From contig CANOBT010000031.1 in assembly GCA_947564305.1 (NCBI GenBank), forward strand, positions 1-42,635: DNA of 42,635 nt. Direction: 5' to 3'. Each line of letters begins with the position of its first letter. The stretch's first letter is position 1. Below are positions 1-8,207 of the stretch, in pieces. The translations under genes were made by a program, and so were the position numbers. Origin of the DNA: an uncultured Lachnospiraceae bacterium. Lineage in GTDB: Bacteria > Bacillota_A > Clostridia > Lachnospirales > Lachnospiraceae. The notes below the pieces were generated by a model, which worked only from the letters and a program-made list of their open reading frames with translations, had not been told where the DNA came from and ran no database searches.

Positions 1-700
1 ATTGGATGACTCCCTCACCAAGCAGAGTAGGGCAATATCCGCCGTTTTTGTCAAAATAGAAATCCTTGATATGCATGGCTTCGATGTATTTTCCAACGTA
101 TTTCAGCCATTCGTCCCAATAAGCCTTCTGGTCTGTAGTATCCGGAAATTGAAGAAGATTCGATGCGTCAAAAATCATTCGGAGATGTTCCGGCTCTTTG
201 ACTTTATCCATGACATCCAATACTGCCTCCAGATTTTCTAAAGGATGCCAGTAGACCGGCTCAATGGCCAGTTTTACATCCAGCCGTACCGCTTCTTCTA
301 CAACACATTTCACACTGTCTACCATATATGGATACCACTGTGCTTTTTCCTGCCGGTTTAAATGAGGATAGGCGGTTTCGGTACCTACAACTTTGGCACC
401 GACTTCCTTGCTGTAGGCCAGGCATTTCTTTAAGGTTTTTACAGCATGATCGCGGATGACGGGGTCCGGGTTGCCCAGATCCATATAGCAGCCAAATACC
501 GGGATTTCAATATGATTCTCTTCAAAGGCACGCCGGATTCTTTCCAGATGCTTCGGAGTGATATCTTCATATCTTTGAATGCCTGTGAAGGCTTTCGGGA
601 GAGCGAGCTGTGCTGCTTCGTAGCCCTCTGCATGTAAGACTTCTGCTAGTTTTTCAATTTCCATACGACCATAATCATGGGCGCGCACACCAATTTTCAT
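1..700 (-). CDS. Sugar phosphate isomerase/epimerase, TIM-barrel family (3' end cut by window edge)
   Basis: About 233 residues can be read on the minus strand from an ATG at 698-700, with no stop before the window edge. The start MKIGVRAHDYGRMEIEKLAE, the internal EPVYWHP and the later MHIKDF match the xylose-isomerase-like TIM-barrel family (AP endonuclease family 2, IolE/hydroxypyruvate isomerase relatives). The Glu of EPVYWHP and the His of MHIKDF sit where metal-binding residues lie in the family. The start is supported by an AAAGGAGAA site just upstream. The gene follows kduI on the same strand, which suggests isomerisation of a uronate-derived sugar or keto-acid. The exact substrate cannot be told, because this family is functionally broad. 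Confidence 0.85.
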   Translation of the reverse strand, partial: MKIGVRAHDYGRMEIEKLAEVLHAEGYEAAQLALPKAFTGIQRYEDITPKHLERIRRAFEENHIEIPVFGCYMDLGNPDPVIRDHAVKTLKKCLAYSKEVGAKVVGTETAYPHLNRQEKAQWYPYMVDSVKCVVEEAVRLDVKLAIEPVYWHPLENLEAVLDVMDKVKEPEHLRMIFDASNLLQFPDTTDQKAYWDEWLKYVGKYIEAMHIKDFYFDKNGGYCPTLLGEGVIQ

Positions 701-736
701 AAGATTCTCCTTTCTGTTGCTGGGTATGTTGATTCT

Positions 737-780
737 AAAAAAGAGGGCCGCTCCACAGACAGCCCTCTCTTGTATTTGAT
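737..780 (-). terminator. Intrinsic terminator/attenuator between kduI and the isomerase gene
   Basis: On the minus strand AGAGGGC (772-778) pairs with GCCCTCT (742-748) and a run of six T follows at once (737-742). It lies between two co-directional genes, so it probably reduces read-through from kduI into the downstream isomerase rather than ending an isolated transcript. Confidence 0.75.
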
Positions 781-786
781 TTCGGA

Positions 787-1650
787 TCAAAGCAGGTCCT
801 GATTTGCAATACCATCCATATCATCAAAGTCCTGATTTTCTCCTACCATTCCCCAGATAAAGGTATAGTTTCTGGAGCCGCTTCCGGAATGGATGGACCA
901 GCTTGGGGAGATTACTGCCTGCTCATTGCGGACTACAATATGCCTTGTTTCTGTAGGCTCACCCATATAATGCATAATAAATGCATCCTCCGGCATCTCG
1001 AAATACAGATAAACTTCCATCCTGCGGTCATGAGTGTGGCTTGGCATGGTGTTCCACACACTGCCTGGCTCTAAGTGTGTCATACCCATGACTAGCTGGC
1101 AGCTTTCCACCTGTCCTGGGAGAATATATTTACAGATAGTGCGGTGATTAGAATCTTCCAGTGAACCAAGTTCCACCTTATTTGAATCTTTGACGATGAC
1201 AACACCGTCCTCAGCCTGTCCTTCTGGCTTGATTAGTACGGTAGGGAAGCTGGCGTGCGCCGGGGCACTGTTCAGATAAAATTTCGCCGGGGCTGCAGAG
1301 TCCGTGCTGGCAAATGCAATCTCCTTCACGCCCATACCCAGGTACATTCCTTCCTTTGGTCCAACGGTATATTCCCGGCCATCTGCGATGATTGTTCCAG
1401 TGCCGCCGATATTGATAACACCCATCTCGCGTCTCTCCAAAAAATATTCTGCCCGCAGTTCATCCCCTGCCGTCAGAGCAATTTTTTCTTTTACAGGCAT
1501 TACGCCTCCGGTAATGATTCGGTCAATGTGGCTGTACACCAGTTTCACTTCATCTGCAAAGAAAAGCTGCGGAATCAGAAATTCCTCTCTCAGCCTTTGT
1601 GTTGTGTAATGTTTTACATCTTTTGGGGATGCTGCTGTCCTTAATTCCAT
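787..1650 (-). CDS. kduI: 5-keto-4-deoxyuronate isomerase KduI
   Basis: The 287-residue product matches KduI (4-deoxy-L-threo-5-hexosulose-uronate ketol-isomerase, EC 5.3.1.17) along its full length; family members are close to 278 residues. The enzyme converts the unsaturated-uronate product of pectin or glycosaminoglycan breakdown into 3-deoxy-D-glycero-2,5-hexodiulosonate in the cytoplasm. The cupin zinc site is visible: H195 and H197 in PSHTHDRRMEVY, E202, and H244 in SWSIHSGSGS, spaced as in the E. coli enzyme. The start has a strong AAGGAAGG site. Its partners kduD, kdgK and kdgA are not in this window, so the rest of the pathway must be elsewhere or beyond the left edge. Confidence 0.96.
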   Translation of the reverse strand: MELRTAASPKDVKHYTTQRLREEFLIPQLFFADEVKLVYSHIDRIITGGVMPVKEKIALTAGDELRAEYFLERREMGVINIGGTGTIIADGREYTVGPKEGMYLGMGVKEIAFASTDSAAPAKFYLNSAPAHASFPTVLIKPEGQAEDGVVIVKDSNKVELGSLEDSNHRTICKYILPGQVESCQLVMGMTHLEPGSVWNTMPSHTHDRRMEVYLYFEMPEDAFIMHYMGEPTETRHIVVRNEQAVISPSWSIHSGSGSRNYTFIWGMVGENQDFDDMDGIANQDLL

Positions 1651-1926
1651 GATGAAATCCTTCCTTTCTTATAATCTTATCAATTAGAACTAGATATAGA
1701 GTAACATAGATGAAAAGCGATTTCTTGTGATATCTTCTTGAAAATGTTGCAAATCTTCTACAAAAGTTTTAGCGTTTTAGATGTACTGTACAAGGATGGA
1801 TCAATATATAAAGAATAGAATGTTATTTGGAGAAGAACTGTACACAATAGTAAGGGAGATGAACAATAAGAAATTAAGAGTGAACTTATAATGTAAAATA
1901 AACTTTATATTAATGCATAAATAATA

Positions 1927-1981
1927 AAGTTTGTAAAATTCATTTTACAAACTTGCCAAAATATAGAATAAATGATAAAAT
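1927..1981 (+). promoter_or_regulatory. Promoter and palindromic operator of the AAA ATPase gene
   Basis: A perfect 13-bp inverted repeat (AAGTTTGTAAAAT at 1927-1939, mirrored at 1942-1954, 2-bp spacer) overlaps the -35 box TTGCCA (1953-1958) of a promoter with a 17-bp spacer and a -10 box TAAAAT (1976-1981). A protein bound there would block the promoter of the gene starting at 2011. The rest of the gap (1651-1926) is AT-rich and I see no further gene in it; it should hold the kduI promoter on the minus strand, which I could not place with confidence. Confidence 0.65.
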
Positions 1982-2010
1982 GGTTTTACAAAAAATGCGG
2001 AGGCGAGAAT

Positions 2011-3201
2011 ATGATTGAACGAAGAGAGTATTTAGAAGACTTAATGCATTTTAAAGAAAAAAGGGTCATAAAAGTGGTGGCCGGGATTCGCCGATGTGGA
2101 AAATCGACGCTGTTTGAACTGTACCAGAAAGAATTGAAAAAAAGTGGGATAGCAAAAGAGCAGATTACAGCTATTAATCTGGAAGAAAGTGAGTTCCGTA
2201 ATTTAAAGGACCCAGAGCAGTTATTTGATTTTGTGGATGAAAAACTTGTTCCGGATGCTATGAACTATGTGTTTCTCGACGAGGTTCAACAGATACCGGA
2301 TTTCCAGAGGGCGGTAGACTGGTTGTATGTAAAGAAGAATGTAGATTTATATATCACAGGCTCCAATGCATTTTTGTTGTCCGGGGAATTGGCAACCCTG
2401 CTGTCAGGCAGGTATGTTGAGATTAAGATGCTGCCGTTGTCGTTTAAGGAGTACGTTTCCGCATTTCCGGAAAACTCGAATACATCAATGCTTTATAGCA
2501 GTTATTTGTTGAACAGCTCATTTCCGGGAACCTTAGAGTTTACCAGAAAAAAGGATATCAGGACGTATCTGGAAGGGATTTATAATACAATTCTGATGAA
2601 GGATATCGTGACGAGAAAGAAGATTTCTGACCCGGCAATGTTGGAAAATGTCATAGAGTTTATATTTGACAATATTGGGAATTTATGTTCCACTACGAAG
2701 ATTGCAAATGCCATGACATCTGCAGGAAAGAAGATTAGTGTACCCACGGTGGAAAGCTATCTTAGTGCGCTGGCGGACAGCTTTATCGTATATAAAGCCC
2801 AGCGGTATGATGTGAAAGGGAAGCAGTATTTGTCTACCGGGGCAAAGTATTATGTGGCCGATATCGGGCTGCGCTATTATCTGTTGGGGACAAAACAGAC
2901 AGATATGGGACATATTCTGGAAAATATTGTGTATCTGGAGCTGCTGCGCAGGGGATACGAGGTATATGTCGGCAAGGTCGGGGATGCAGAGGTAGATTTC
3001 GTTGCCATCAATGAGGAAGGGGAAGAATATTACCAGGTGTCACAGACGGTTATGGATGAAAATACGTTAAAGAGGGAACTGGCGCCGTTGGAATCTATTC
3101 ACGACCACAACCCGAAATATCTCCTGACAATGGATTTTATGCCGTTGACATCTTATAACGGGATTAAGCAGATGAATGTGTTGGAGTGGCTGTTAAAATA
3201 A
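2011..3201 (+). CDS. ATP-binding protein, AAA_14 domain plus DUF4143
   Basis: This 396-residue protein has an N-terminal P-loop ATPase domain: Walker A GIRRCGKST (residues 25-33) and Walker B YVFLDE (86-91). The C-terminal half is DUF4143-type and contains AEVDFVAIN, the trace of a PD-(D/E)xK nuclease-like fold. The usual last E-x-K is replaced by YQVSQ, so nuclease activity is doubtful. I chose the ATG at 2011 because GGAGG lies just upstream; an earlier in-frame ATG at 1972 has no ribosome-binding site. Such proteins are abundant in anaerobes and mostly uncharacterised, often as single, variably present genes. The palindrome over its promoter suggests tight, perhaps self-directed, regulation. 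Confidence 0.88.
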   Translation: MIERREYLEDLMHFKEKRVIKVVAGIRRCGKSTLFELYQKELKKSGIAKEQITAINLEESEFRNLKDPEQLFDFVDEKLVPDAMNYVFLDEVQQIPDFQRAVDWLYVKKNVDLYITGSNAFLLSGELATLLSGRYVEIKMLPLSFKEYVSAFPENSNTSMLYSSYLLNSSFPGTLEFTRKKDIRTYLEGIYNTILMKDIVTRKKISDPAMLENVIEFIFDNIGNLCSTTKIANAMTSAGKKISVPTVESYLSALADSFIVYKAQRYDVKGKQYLSTGAKYYVADIGLRYYLLGTKQTDMGHILENIVYLELLRRGYEVYVGKVGDAEVDFVAINEEGEEYYQVSQTVMDENTLKRELAPLESIHDHNPKYLLTMDFMPLTSYNGIKQMNVLEWLLK

Positions 3202-3208
3202 AAGTTTG

Positions 3209-3232
3209 TCCCCGCCTCGCGGCGGGGATTTA
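3209..3232 (+). terminator. Intrinsic terminator after the ATPase gene
   Basis: TCCCCGCC (3209-3216) and GGCGGGGA (3221-3228) form a perfect 8-bp GC-rich stem with a 4-base loop, followed by a short T-containing tail, 8 bases after the stop codon. Confidence 0.8.
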
Positions 3233-3354
3233 TAAATCTTATCTGCATCTTAGCCGGGAAAATGGTATGATAAAATAGGGTATTTATTTATGAGAAATTG
3301 AAGCTAAGATGGCGGAAATCACTTTCAACGTAAGTGGTTACAAGGGGGAAAGAT

Positions 3355-4413
3355 ATGAAGTGGAAAGCGCATGGCTGCGATATTTTAAAAATGGTCATTA
3401 TTCTAGCGGGAGCATTGGGAATCAGCCTTTTTATACAGATTTGGTTTAATACGCAGTTTTTAATTCCGATGATACTTGCACTGGCAGTGATTTTGGTTTC
3501 GCTGTTCACACAAGGGTATGTGTATGGGATTATCTCTTCATTATGCAATGTGCTGAGTTTGAATTATGCATTTACATTTCCCTATTTTCATTTTAATTTC
3601 AGCATTCCTGAAAATATGTTTTCAGCAGTCTTAATGCTAAGTCTGACGTTGATCACCAGTACGCTTACCGTAAAACTGAGAGAGCAGGAGAAGGAGAGAA
3701 CAGAGATTGAGAAAGAGAGGATTCGGGCAAACCTGCTGCGGGCCGTATCTCATGACCTGCGGACGCCATTGACTACAATATATGGTTCCAGTTCTGCGCT
3801 GATTGAGGATTATGAAAAATTAACAAAAGAGCAGCACAAGGAGTTGTTAGAAGGAATCCGGGAAGATGCACAGTGGCTGATTAATATGGTTGAGAACTTA
3901 TTGTCCATTACCCGGATTGGCGGGACGGATGTGAATCTGATAAAAACCTCTGTAGTGTTGGAGGAACTGGTGGATAGTGTTCTCGTTAAATTCCGGAAAC
4001 GGTTTCCTGAGTATCCGATAGATGTAAGCTTTCCTGAAGAATTTGTATATATTTTGGTTGACCCAGTATTGATTCAGCAGGTGCTCGTAAATCTTTTAGA
4101 AAATGCAGTATTTCATGCAAAAGGAATGACCCGGCTTTCCTTAAAGGTTTATAAACAGAAAGAGCAGGTTGTGTTTGAGGTGGCAGATAACGGCGCAGGG
4201 ATTGCACCTGAACTTCTGGACCATATTTTCACAGGCTATTATGAAAAGCAAGATGTGCCTGTTGACAATCAGAAAAAGAGCATGGGAATCGGCCTGTCAG
4301 TGTGCGCTACGATTATTAAGGCGCACGGCGGTGAGATTGGTGCGAAAAATCTTCCGGAAGGAGGCGCTTTATTTCGTTTTTTCATTCCGGAGGATACCCC
4401 GGATGATGAATAA
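3355..4413 (+). CDS. Sensor histidine kinase, KdpD C-terminal half type (DUF4118 membrane region)
   Basis: The 352-residue protein has four hydrophobic segments in residues 10-105 (KdpD-like DUF4118 membrane region), then HisKA with H-box SHDLRTPLTT (phospho-His 133), N-box VNLLENAVFHA (about 245-255), and ATP-lid motifs DNGAGI (278-283) and GIGLS (311-315). The N-terminal KdpD and USP domains of the classical roughly 900-residue K+ sensor are absent. I chose the ATG at 3355, 10 bases after AGGGGG, over an upstream GTG at 3334. Its response regulator begins 71 bases downstream. No kdpFABC genes are in the window, so the stimulus and targets are unknown; K+ or envelope stress are guesses by homology. 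Confidence 0.9.
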   Translation: MKWKAHGCDILKMVIILAGALGISLFIQIWFNTQFLIPMILALAVILVSLFTQGYVYGIISSLCNVLSLNYAFTFPYFHFNFSIPENMFSAVLMLSLTLITSTLTVKLREQEKERTEIEKERIRANLLRAVSHDLRTPLTTIYGSSSALIEDYEKLTKEQHKELLEGIREDAQWLINMVENLLSITRIGGTDVNLIKTSVVLEELVDSVLVKFRKRFPEYPIDVSFPEEFVYILVDPVLIQQVLVNLLENAVFHAKGMTRLSLKVYKQKEQVVFEVADNGAGIAPELLDHIFTGYYEKQDVPVDNQKKSMGIGLSVCATIIKAHGGEIGAKNLPEGGALFRFFIPEDTPDDE

Positions 4414-4484
4414 TAAGAATTGTTAAACCTAGGGATTAGAAATAAATGGTATTTGATTATCTTTAGAGAGCGGAGAAGAAATAT

Positions 4485-5204
4485 ATGAGTGGTAATAAAT
4501 ATAAGATTTTAATTATTGAAGACGAGGAAAATATTCGTAATTTTATAAAAACAGTATTATGTGCTCATGGATATCAGGTTCTGTGTGCGGAGAAAGGGAC
4601 GGCTGGCAGGATGCTTTTTGAATCTCACGGTCCGGATTTGGTCATCCTTGATCTGGGCCTGCCGGATATGGATGGAATCCAGTTTATAAAAGAAGCCAGG
4701 GTAAAATCATCAGTTCCGATTCTTGTGCTGTCCGCGCGTTCCAATGAAAGAGATAAGGTGGAGGCATTGGACCTGGGAGCCAATGATTATGTGACGAAAC
4801 CTTTTGGTACTGCTGAGCTGGAGGCACGGATACGAAGCGCTTTGCGTAACAGTAACCAGTACAGAGAACAAAGCGGCAGCCTTCAAGGAAAATTCAGCAG
4901 AGGGAAGATGGAGATTGATTATGATGCAAGAAGGATATTTGTGGAGGAGCGGGAAGTGAAGCTCACCCAGACAGAATATAATATTGTAGCCTATCTGTCC
5001 AAACAAGCGGGAAAGGTAATGACCTATGCAGAGATTATACAGGAAATCTGGGGGTGGAACGGCCCGGGAAGCATCAAAAAGCTGCAGGTAAATATGGCAA
5101 ATATCCGGAAAAAAATCGGGGAACGCCCAGGGGATGCAAGATTCATACACAATGAATTGGGAGTTGGGTATCGTTTGAGTGTGGAGGATGAGGGGTATTA
5201 TTAG
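4485..5204 (+). CDS. Response regulator, OmpR/PhoB family (KdpE-like)
   Basis: The 239-residue protein is the partner of the preceding kinase. The receiver domain (residues 6-118) has acidic residues IIEDEEN, phospho-acceptor D56 in LVILDLGLPDMDG, and the conserved K105 in YVTKPF. The winged-helix DNA-binding domain (about 135-235) ends with the typical RFIHNELGVGYRL. Overall it is closest to KdpE. The gene lies 71 bases after the kinase gene and is probably in one transcript with it. Confidence 0.93.
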   Translation: MSGNKYKILIIEDEENIRNFIKTVLCAHGYQVLCAEKGTAGRMLFESHGPDLVILDLGLPDMDGIQFIKEARVKSSVPILVLSARSNERDKVEALDLGANDYVTKPFGTAELEARIRSALRNSNQYREQSGSLQGKFSRGKMEIDYDARRIFVEEREVKLTQTEYNIVAYLSKQAGKVMTYAEIIQEIWGWNGPGSIKKLQVNMANIRKKIGERPGDARFIHNELGVGYRLSVEDEGYY

Positions 5205-5278
5205 AAGAGACGTAAATTTGATAGAGATTGATTAAATAAAGGAGTAAATAGGAGAAGAACAATCATTCACTTAAGAAG

Positions 5279-5304
5279 AGCCCGTGCGGAATGCCGGGCT
5301 ATTT
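5279..5304 (+). terminator. Probable terminator after the two-component genes
   Basis: AGCCCG (5279-5284) pairs with CGGGCT (5295-5300), with a short T-rich tail. The stem is only 6 bp, so the call is moderate. Confidence 0.5.
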
Positions 5305-5325
5305 TCATCTCTGCAAAAACTATAA

Positions 5326-5375
5326 TTGACAACCACACACTACTGTGGTAGTATAAATAAAACTACTGCAGTAGT
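5326..5375 (+). promoter_or_regulatory. Promoter with two BlaI/MecI-type operators upstream of the blaI-like gene
   Basis: A promoter TTGACA (5326-5331), 17-bp spacer, TAGTAT (5349-5354) overlaps a first dyad ACTACTGTGGTAGT (5339-5352). A second, perfect 14-bp palindrome ACTACTGCAGTAGT (5362-5375) lies exactly 23 bp downstream. The ACTAC/GTAGT half-sites match the TACTA/TAGTA type of sites bound by BlaI/MecI repressors. Binding would cover the -10 box and the start of transcription, so the blaI-blaR pair should repress itself. Confidence 0.88.
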
Positions 5376-5393
5376 GCGAAAGGAGATGACGAA

Positions 5394-5753
5394 ATGGATA
5401 TCAAATTATTTGATTCGGAGCTGAAAGTGATGGACGTGCTATGGCGTGAGGGCGATTCCACGGCGAAATACATTTCCAATGTATTAAAAGAAGAAGTGGG
5501 TTGGAATATGAATACGACCTACACTCTGATTAAGCGGTGTATAAAAAAGGGGGCGATTGAACGCTCTGAGCCAAATTTCATGTGCCACGCTCTGATACTA
5601 AAAGAGGAGGTTCAGGAGGCAGAAACTAATGAGTTGATTAACAAGGTTTATGACGGCTCGGCGGATAAGTTGTTTGCAGCGCTTTTGGGAAGGAAAAAGC
5701 TTTCCCCGGAGCAGATATCGCAATTAAAGCAGATTGTGGGAGAATTGGAATGA
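5394..5753 (+). CDS. blaI: BlaI/MecI/CopY-family transcriptional repressor
   Basis: The 119-residue protein has the Penicillinase_R architecture: a winged-helix domain (about residues 5-75, ELKVMDVLWREGDSTAKYIS, NMNTTYTLIKRCIKKGAIER) and a C-terminal dimerisation/cleavage helix region. Known members repress beta-lactam, copper or cell-envelope genes and are inactivated when the partner membrane protease acts. The partner gene follows with a 4-base gap and two matching operators precede it. No beta-lactamase or PBP2a gene is present, so resistance should not be assumed; such pairs in gut Clostridia often have unknown regulons. Confidence 0.93.
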   Translation: MDIKLFDSELKVMDVLWREGDSTAKYISNVLKEEVGWNMNTTYTLIKRCIKKGAIERSEPNFMCHALILKEEVQEAETNELINKVYDGSADKLFAALLGRKKLSPEQISQLKQIVGELE

Positions 5754-5757
5754 GGTG

Positions 5758-8103
5758 ATGAGTGTGAGTTTGATGGAAATGAGTTTTTCCGGTGCAATAC
5801 TGGTTCTGGTTATTTTGGCAGTCCGTGTTGTCTTAAAAAACCGATTGCCCAAAATCACTTTTACAGCCCTATGGATACTTGTCCTGTTTCGTCTGCTGGT
5901 TCCATTTTCCATACCATTTTCGTGGAGTGTATATGCGTTTCTTCCAGATGTGGACGTGGTCATAGAGCAGGTGCAGCATTTTGCGCAGGGTGTTTATGAG
6001 AACATCGTATACGGAGAGGCAGGTTATGAGAGGTATACAGGTGAGGGAGATGAGGAGGATTTTTCAGAGACATCTCTGCGGCAAATGGATAATGCGGTAC
6101 GCAGTACAGGAGAAGCAGGATTGGCATGGAAGCAGGAATCAGCACTGAATCAAAGCCAGGTGACAGAGCAGAATCCGGATGCATCAGTATCTACTGGAAT
6201 AGCAATGCCAACGAATTCTTATCCTTCTATTTGGAATATCATCTGGGCAGCAGGCGTCCTGCTCTGCACGGCATGTTTTACTTGGATTTACCTTAGATGC
6301 TACCGGGAATTCCAAATGTCATTACCAATAAACAATGGTATGCTGGGAAATTGGTATAGAACACACCCTTTGAAAAGAAAGCTGTCCGTGCGCCAATCAG
6401 ATCAGATTGACTCTCCGCTTTCCTATGGAATATGGCATCCGGTCATCTTGCTGCCAAAGTCCACAAAGTGGGAAGACGGATTTCAGCTCCGCTATGTCCT
6501 GGAACATGAATATGTGCATATCCAGCATTTTGATGCAGCGCTCAAGCTTTTGATGGCGGCGGCTGTGTGTATACACTGGTTTAACCCGATGGTATGGCTG
6601 ATGTATATTTTCTTCAATCGAGACCTGGAGTTATACTGTGATGAAACAGTCATCCGCAGATTTGGGGAAGAGGAAAAATCTGCATATGCTATGACATTGA
6701 TTGAGATGGAGGAAGAAAAAAGCGGATTGGTTTTGCTTGGGAACAATTTCAGCAAGAATGCGATTGAAGAAAGGATTCGTGCGATTATGAAGATAAAAAG
6801 GACGACATTGTTGGATTTGGGGATGGCAGTGATTCTGATATGTGGAATTTCTGTGCTCTTTGCAACATCTTGTAAGGCTTATGGAGACACGAAGGAGACC
6901 AGTGAGGCAGAGAAAAGCAGTGCAGCAAGTGTACAAGCGTACATAACTGCCAAAGAGAATGCAAGTGAAAACGCAGATATCAGTATATCAGTGAAGGAGG
7001 TTTCAACTAGAAGTACAGTAGTGTATACTGAGGAAGAAATTAAGAAACTTAAGACAGAACTCCGAAAAAGAGAGAAAGAACTTGATGAGCTTATTCAGGC
7101 AAAAGAGGCACAGCTTTCTGCATATGATGATACCTCAAGTGTTGTTCAGGAAATCGAGCAGTTGAAAGAGGAACGGGTAAGCCTGCGGGATGTAGAAGAT
7201 GATTTGGAATGGTATGATTTTGTGGAAGAGCACTATAAAGAATATGGAGTTCATTATGATCTTCCTGAGAATCGGCTATACTGCGTTAATACTCCAATCC
7301 GGTATTTCTATGATGAGAAGAATGGCGGAGTCCTCTGGGCAGACAATGAAGGACAGGAGGTATTAGAAGTTATTTATGATAGGAAAGGAAATATCCTAAG
7401 TTTATCAGGGGGACCGGCTGAGTCTGACGAGGAAGTAGATGTGTTTTTCACTGATGAAGCAGCAGAAGCGGTCCAAGAAACAAGCGAAGCAGTAAAGAGC
7501 AGAGCTGGGGAAGCAACAGAAGTAACTGCAAGTATAGAAGAAGCGAGGGAAGAATCCAGAGATATCAATATTGCTTATGCCATTGCAAACAGTAAGGAAT
7601 TCATGGAATATAAAAAGTTCGGTATTTCCTATGATAAAAAAACAGGTTACTTGATGTATGATGGTAAGACGATAGGTTACTTTATGGATGAAACCAAGCC
7701 GGGAGTTTACACAAGATTTGTAGATGCGACAGGCGAATCAGGTATTACGGTGGTGCGCGATTCAGGAAAGATTGTTCGTATTGTGTCATTTCCGTTTGAT
7801 GAAATAACATCTACTGCAGAGACCAGTGAGGCTGCGTATGAGTCTGGGGATGAGGTGGAAAGCAGTGTTCCGGAGGAATATGCAAAATTTGGCATGACAT
7901 CGGACAAAAAGACGAATTCGTGGATGTATCAGGGGAAAGGAGTCGCGGTCATTTATGACAAGGACAATTCGATTTATACCAATGACACGATTCCAGAAAG
8001 GAAAGCCATATATATTGAGGTAAAAAGGGACAAAAAGGGCCGTGTTACCGAACTTCATGAGGTGACAAAGAAGGAAATACAAAAGTTGTTAGATGAGGAT
8101 TGA
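5758..8103 (+). CDS. M56-family BlaR1-type membrane metalloprotease with triplicated C-terminal repeat
   Basis: About 781 residues. N-terminal membrane segments (about residues 10-26, 33-55 and 155-180) are followed by the zinc protease motif HEYVH (residues 250-254) and the downstream ligand region NRDLELYCDE, then a further membrane segment near 347-372. Instead of a penicillin-binding sensor it has a Ser/Glu-rich linker, a coiled coil (about 425-485) and three related units starting near residues 493, 618 and 708. Each opens with a Y-x-x-(Y/F)-G pattern; units 2 and 3 share KFG and DKKT, with a matching Y-x-G(K) strand. The start is ATG 5758 or GTG 5764; the latter is better spaced from GAGGTG. 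It presumably senses an external signal and triggers cleavage of the BlaI-like repressor. Confidence 0.88.
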   Translation: MSVSLMEMSFSGAILVLVILAVRVVLKNRLPKITFTALWILVLFRLLVPFSIPFSWSVYAFLPDVDVVIEQVQHFAQGVYENIVYGEAGYERYTGEGDEEDFSETSLRQMDNAVRSTGEAGLAWKQESALNQSQVTEQNPDASVSTGIAMPTNSYPSIWNIIWAAGVLLCTACFTWIYLRCYREFQMSLPINNGMLGNWYRTHPLKRKLSVRQSDQIDSPLSYGIWHPVILLPKSTKWEDGFQLRYVLEHEYVHIQHFDAALKLLMAAAVCIHWFNPMVWLMYIFFNRDLELYCDETVIRRFGEEEKSAYAMTLIEMEEEKSGLVLLGNNFSKNAIEERIRAIMKIKRTTLLDLGMAVILICGISVLFATSCKAYGDTKETSEAEKSSAASVQAYITAKENASENADISISVKEVSTRSTVVYTEEEIKKLKTELRKREKELDELIQAKEAQLSAYDDTSSVVQEIEQLKEERVSLRDVEDDLEWYDFVEEHYKEYGVHYDLPENRLYCVNTPIRYFYDEKNGGVLWADNEGQEVLEVIYDRKGNILSLSGGPAESDEEVDVFFTDEAAEAVQETSEAVKSRAGEATEVTASIEEAREESRDINIAYAIANSKEFMEYKKFGISYDKKTGYLMYDGKTIGYFMDETKPGVYTRFVDATGESGITVVRDSGKIVRIVSFPFDEITSTAETSEAAYESGDEVESSVPEEYAKFGMTSDKKTNSWMYQGKGVAVIYDKDNSIYTNDTIPERKAIYIEVKRDKKGRVTELHEVTKKEIQKLLDED

Positions 8104-8127
8104 AACGAAAATTGAAAATAGAAAAGA

Positions 8128-8156
8128 TTGATATTCTCTTTTTGGATGGTTATACT
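8128..8156 (+). promoter_or_regulatory. Promoter of the cdaR-like gene
   Basis: TTGATA (8128-8133), a spacer of exactly 17 bp, and TATACT (8151-8156), about 50 bases before the chosen start codon. Confidence 0.7.
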
Positions 8157-8207
8157 GAAATGGAATAGTATAGAATTGTTAAGCGAGTGGCGCGGGAGAG
8201 TAAGACT

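Noticed and set aside
5394..8103. Beta-lactam resistance locus
   Set aside because: The regulator pair is BlaI/BlaR1-like, but no beta-lactamase or PBP gene follows and the sensor domain is not penicillin-binding.
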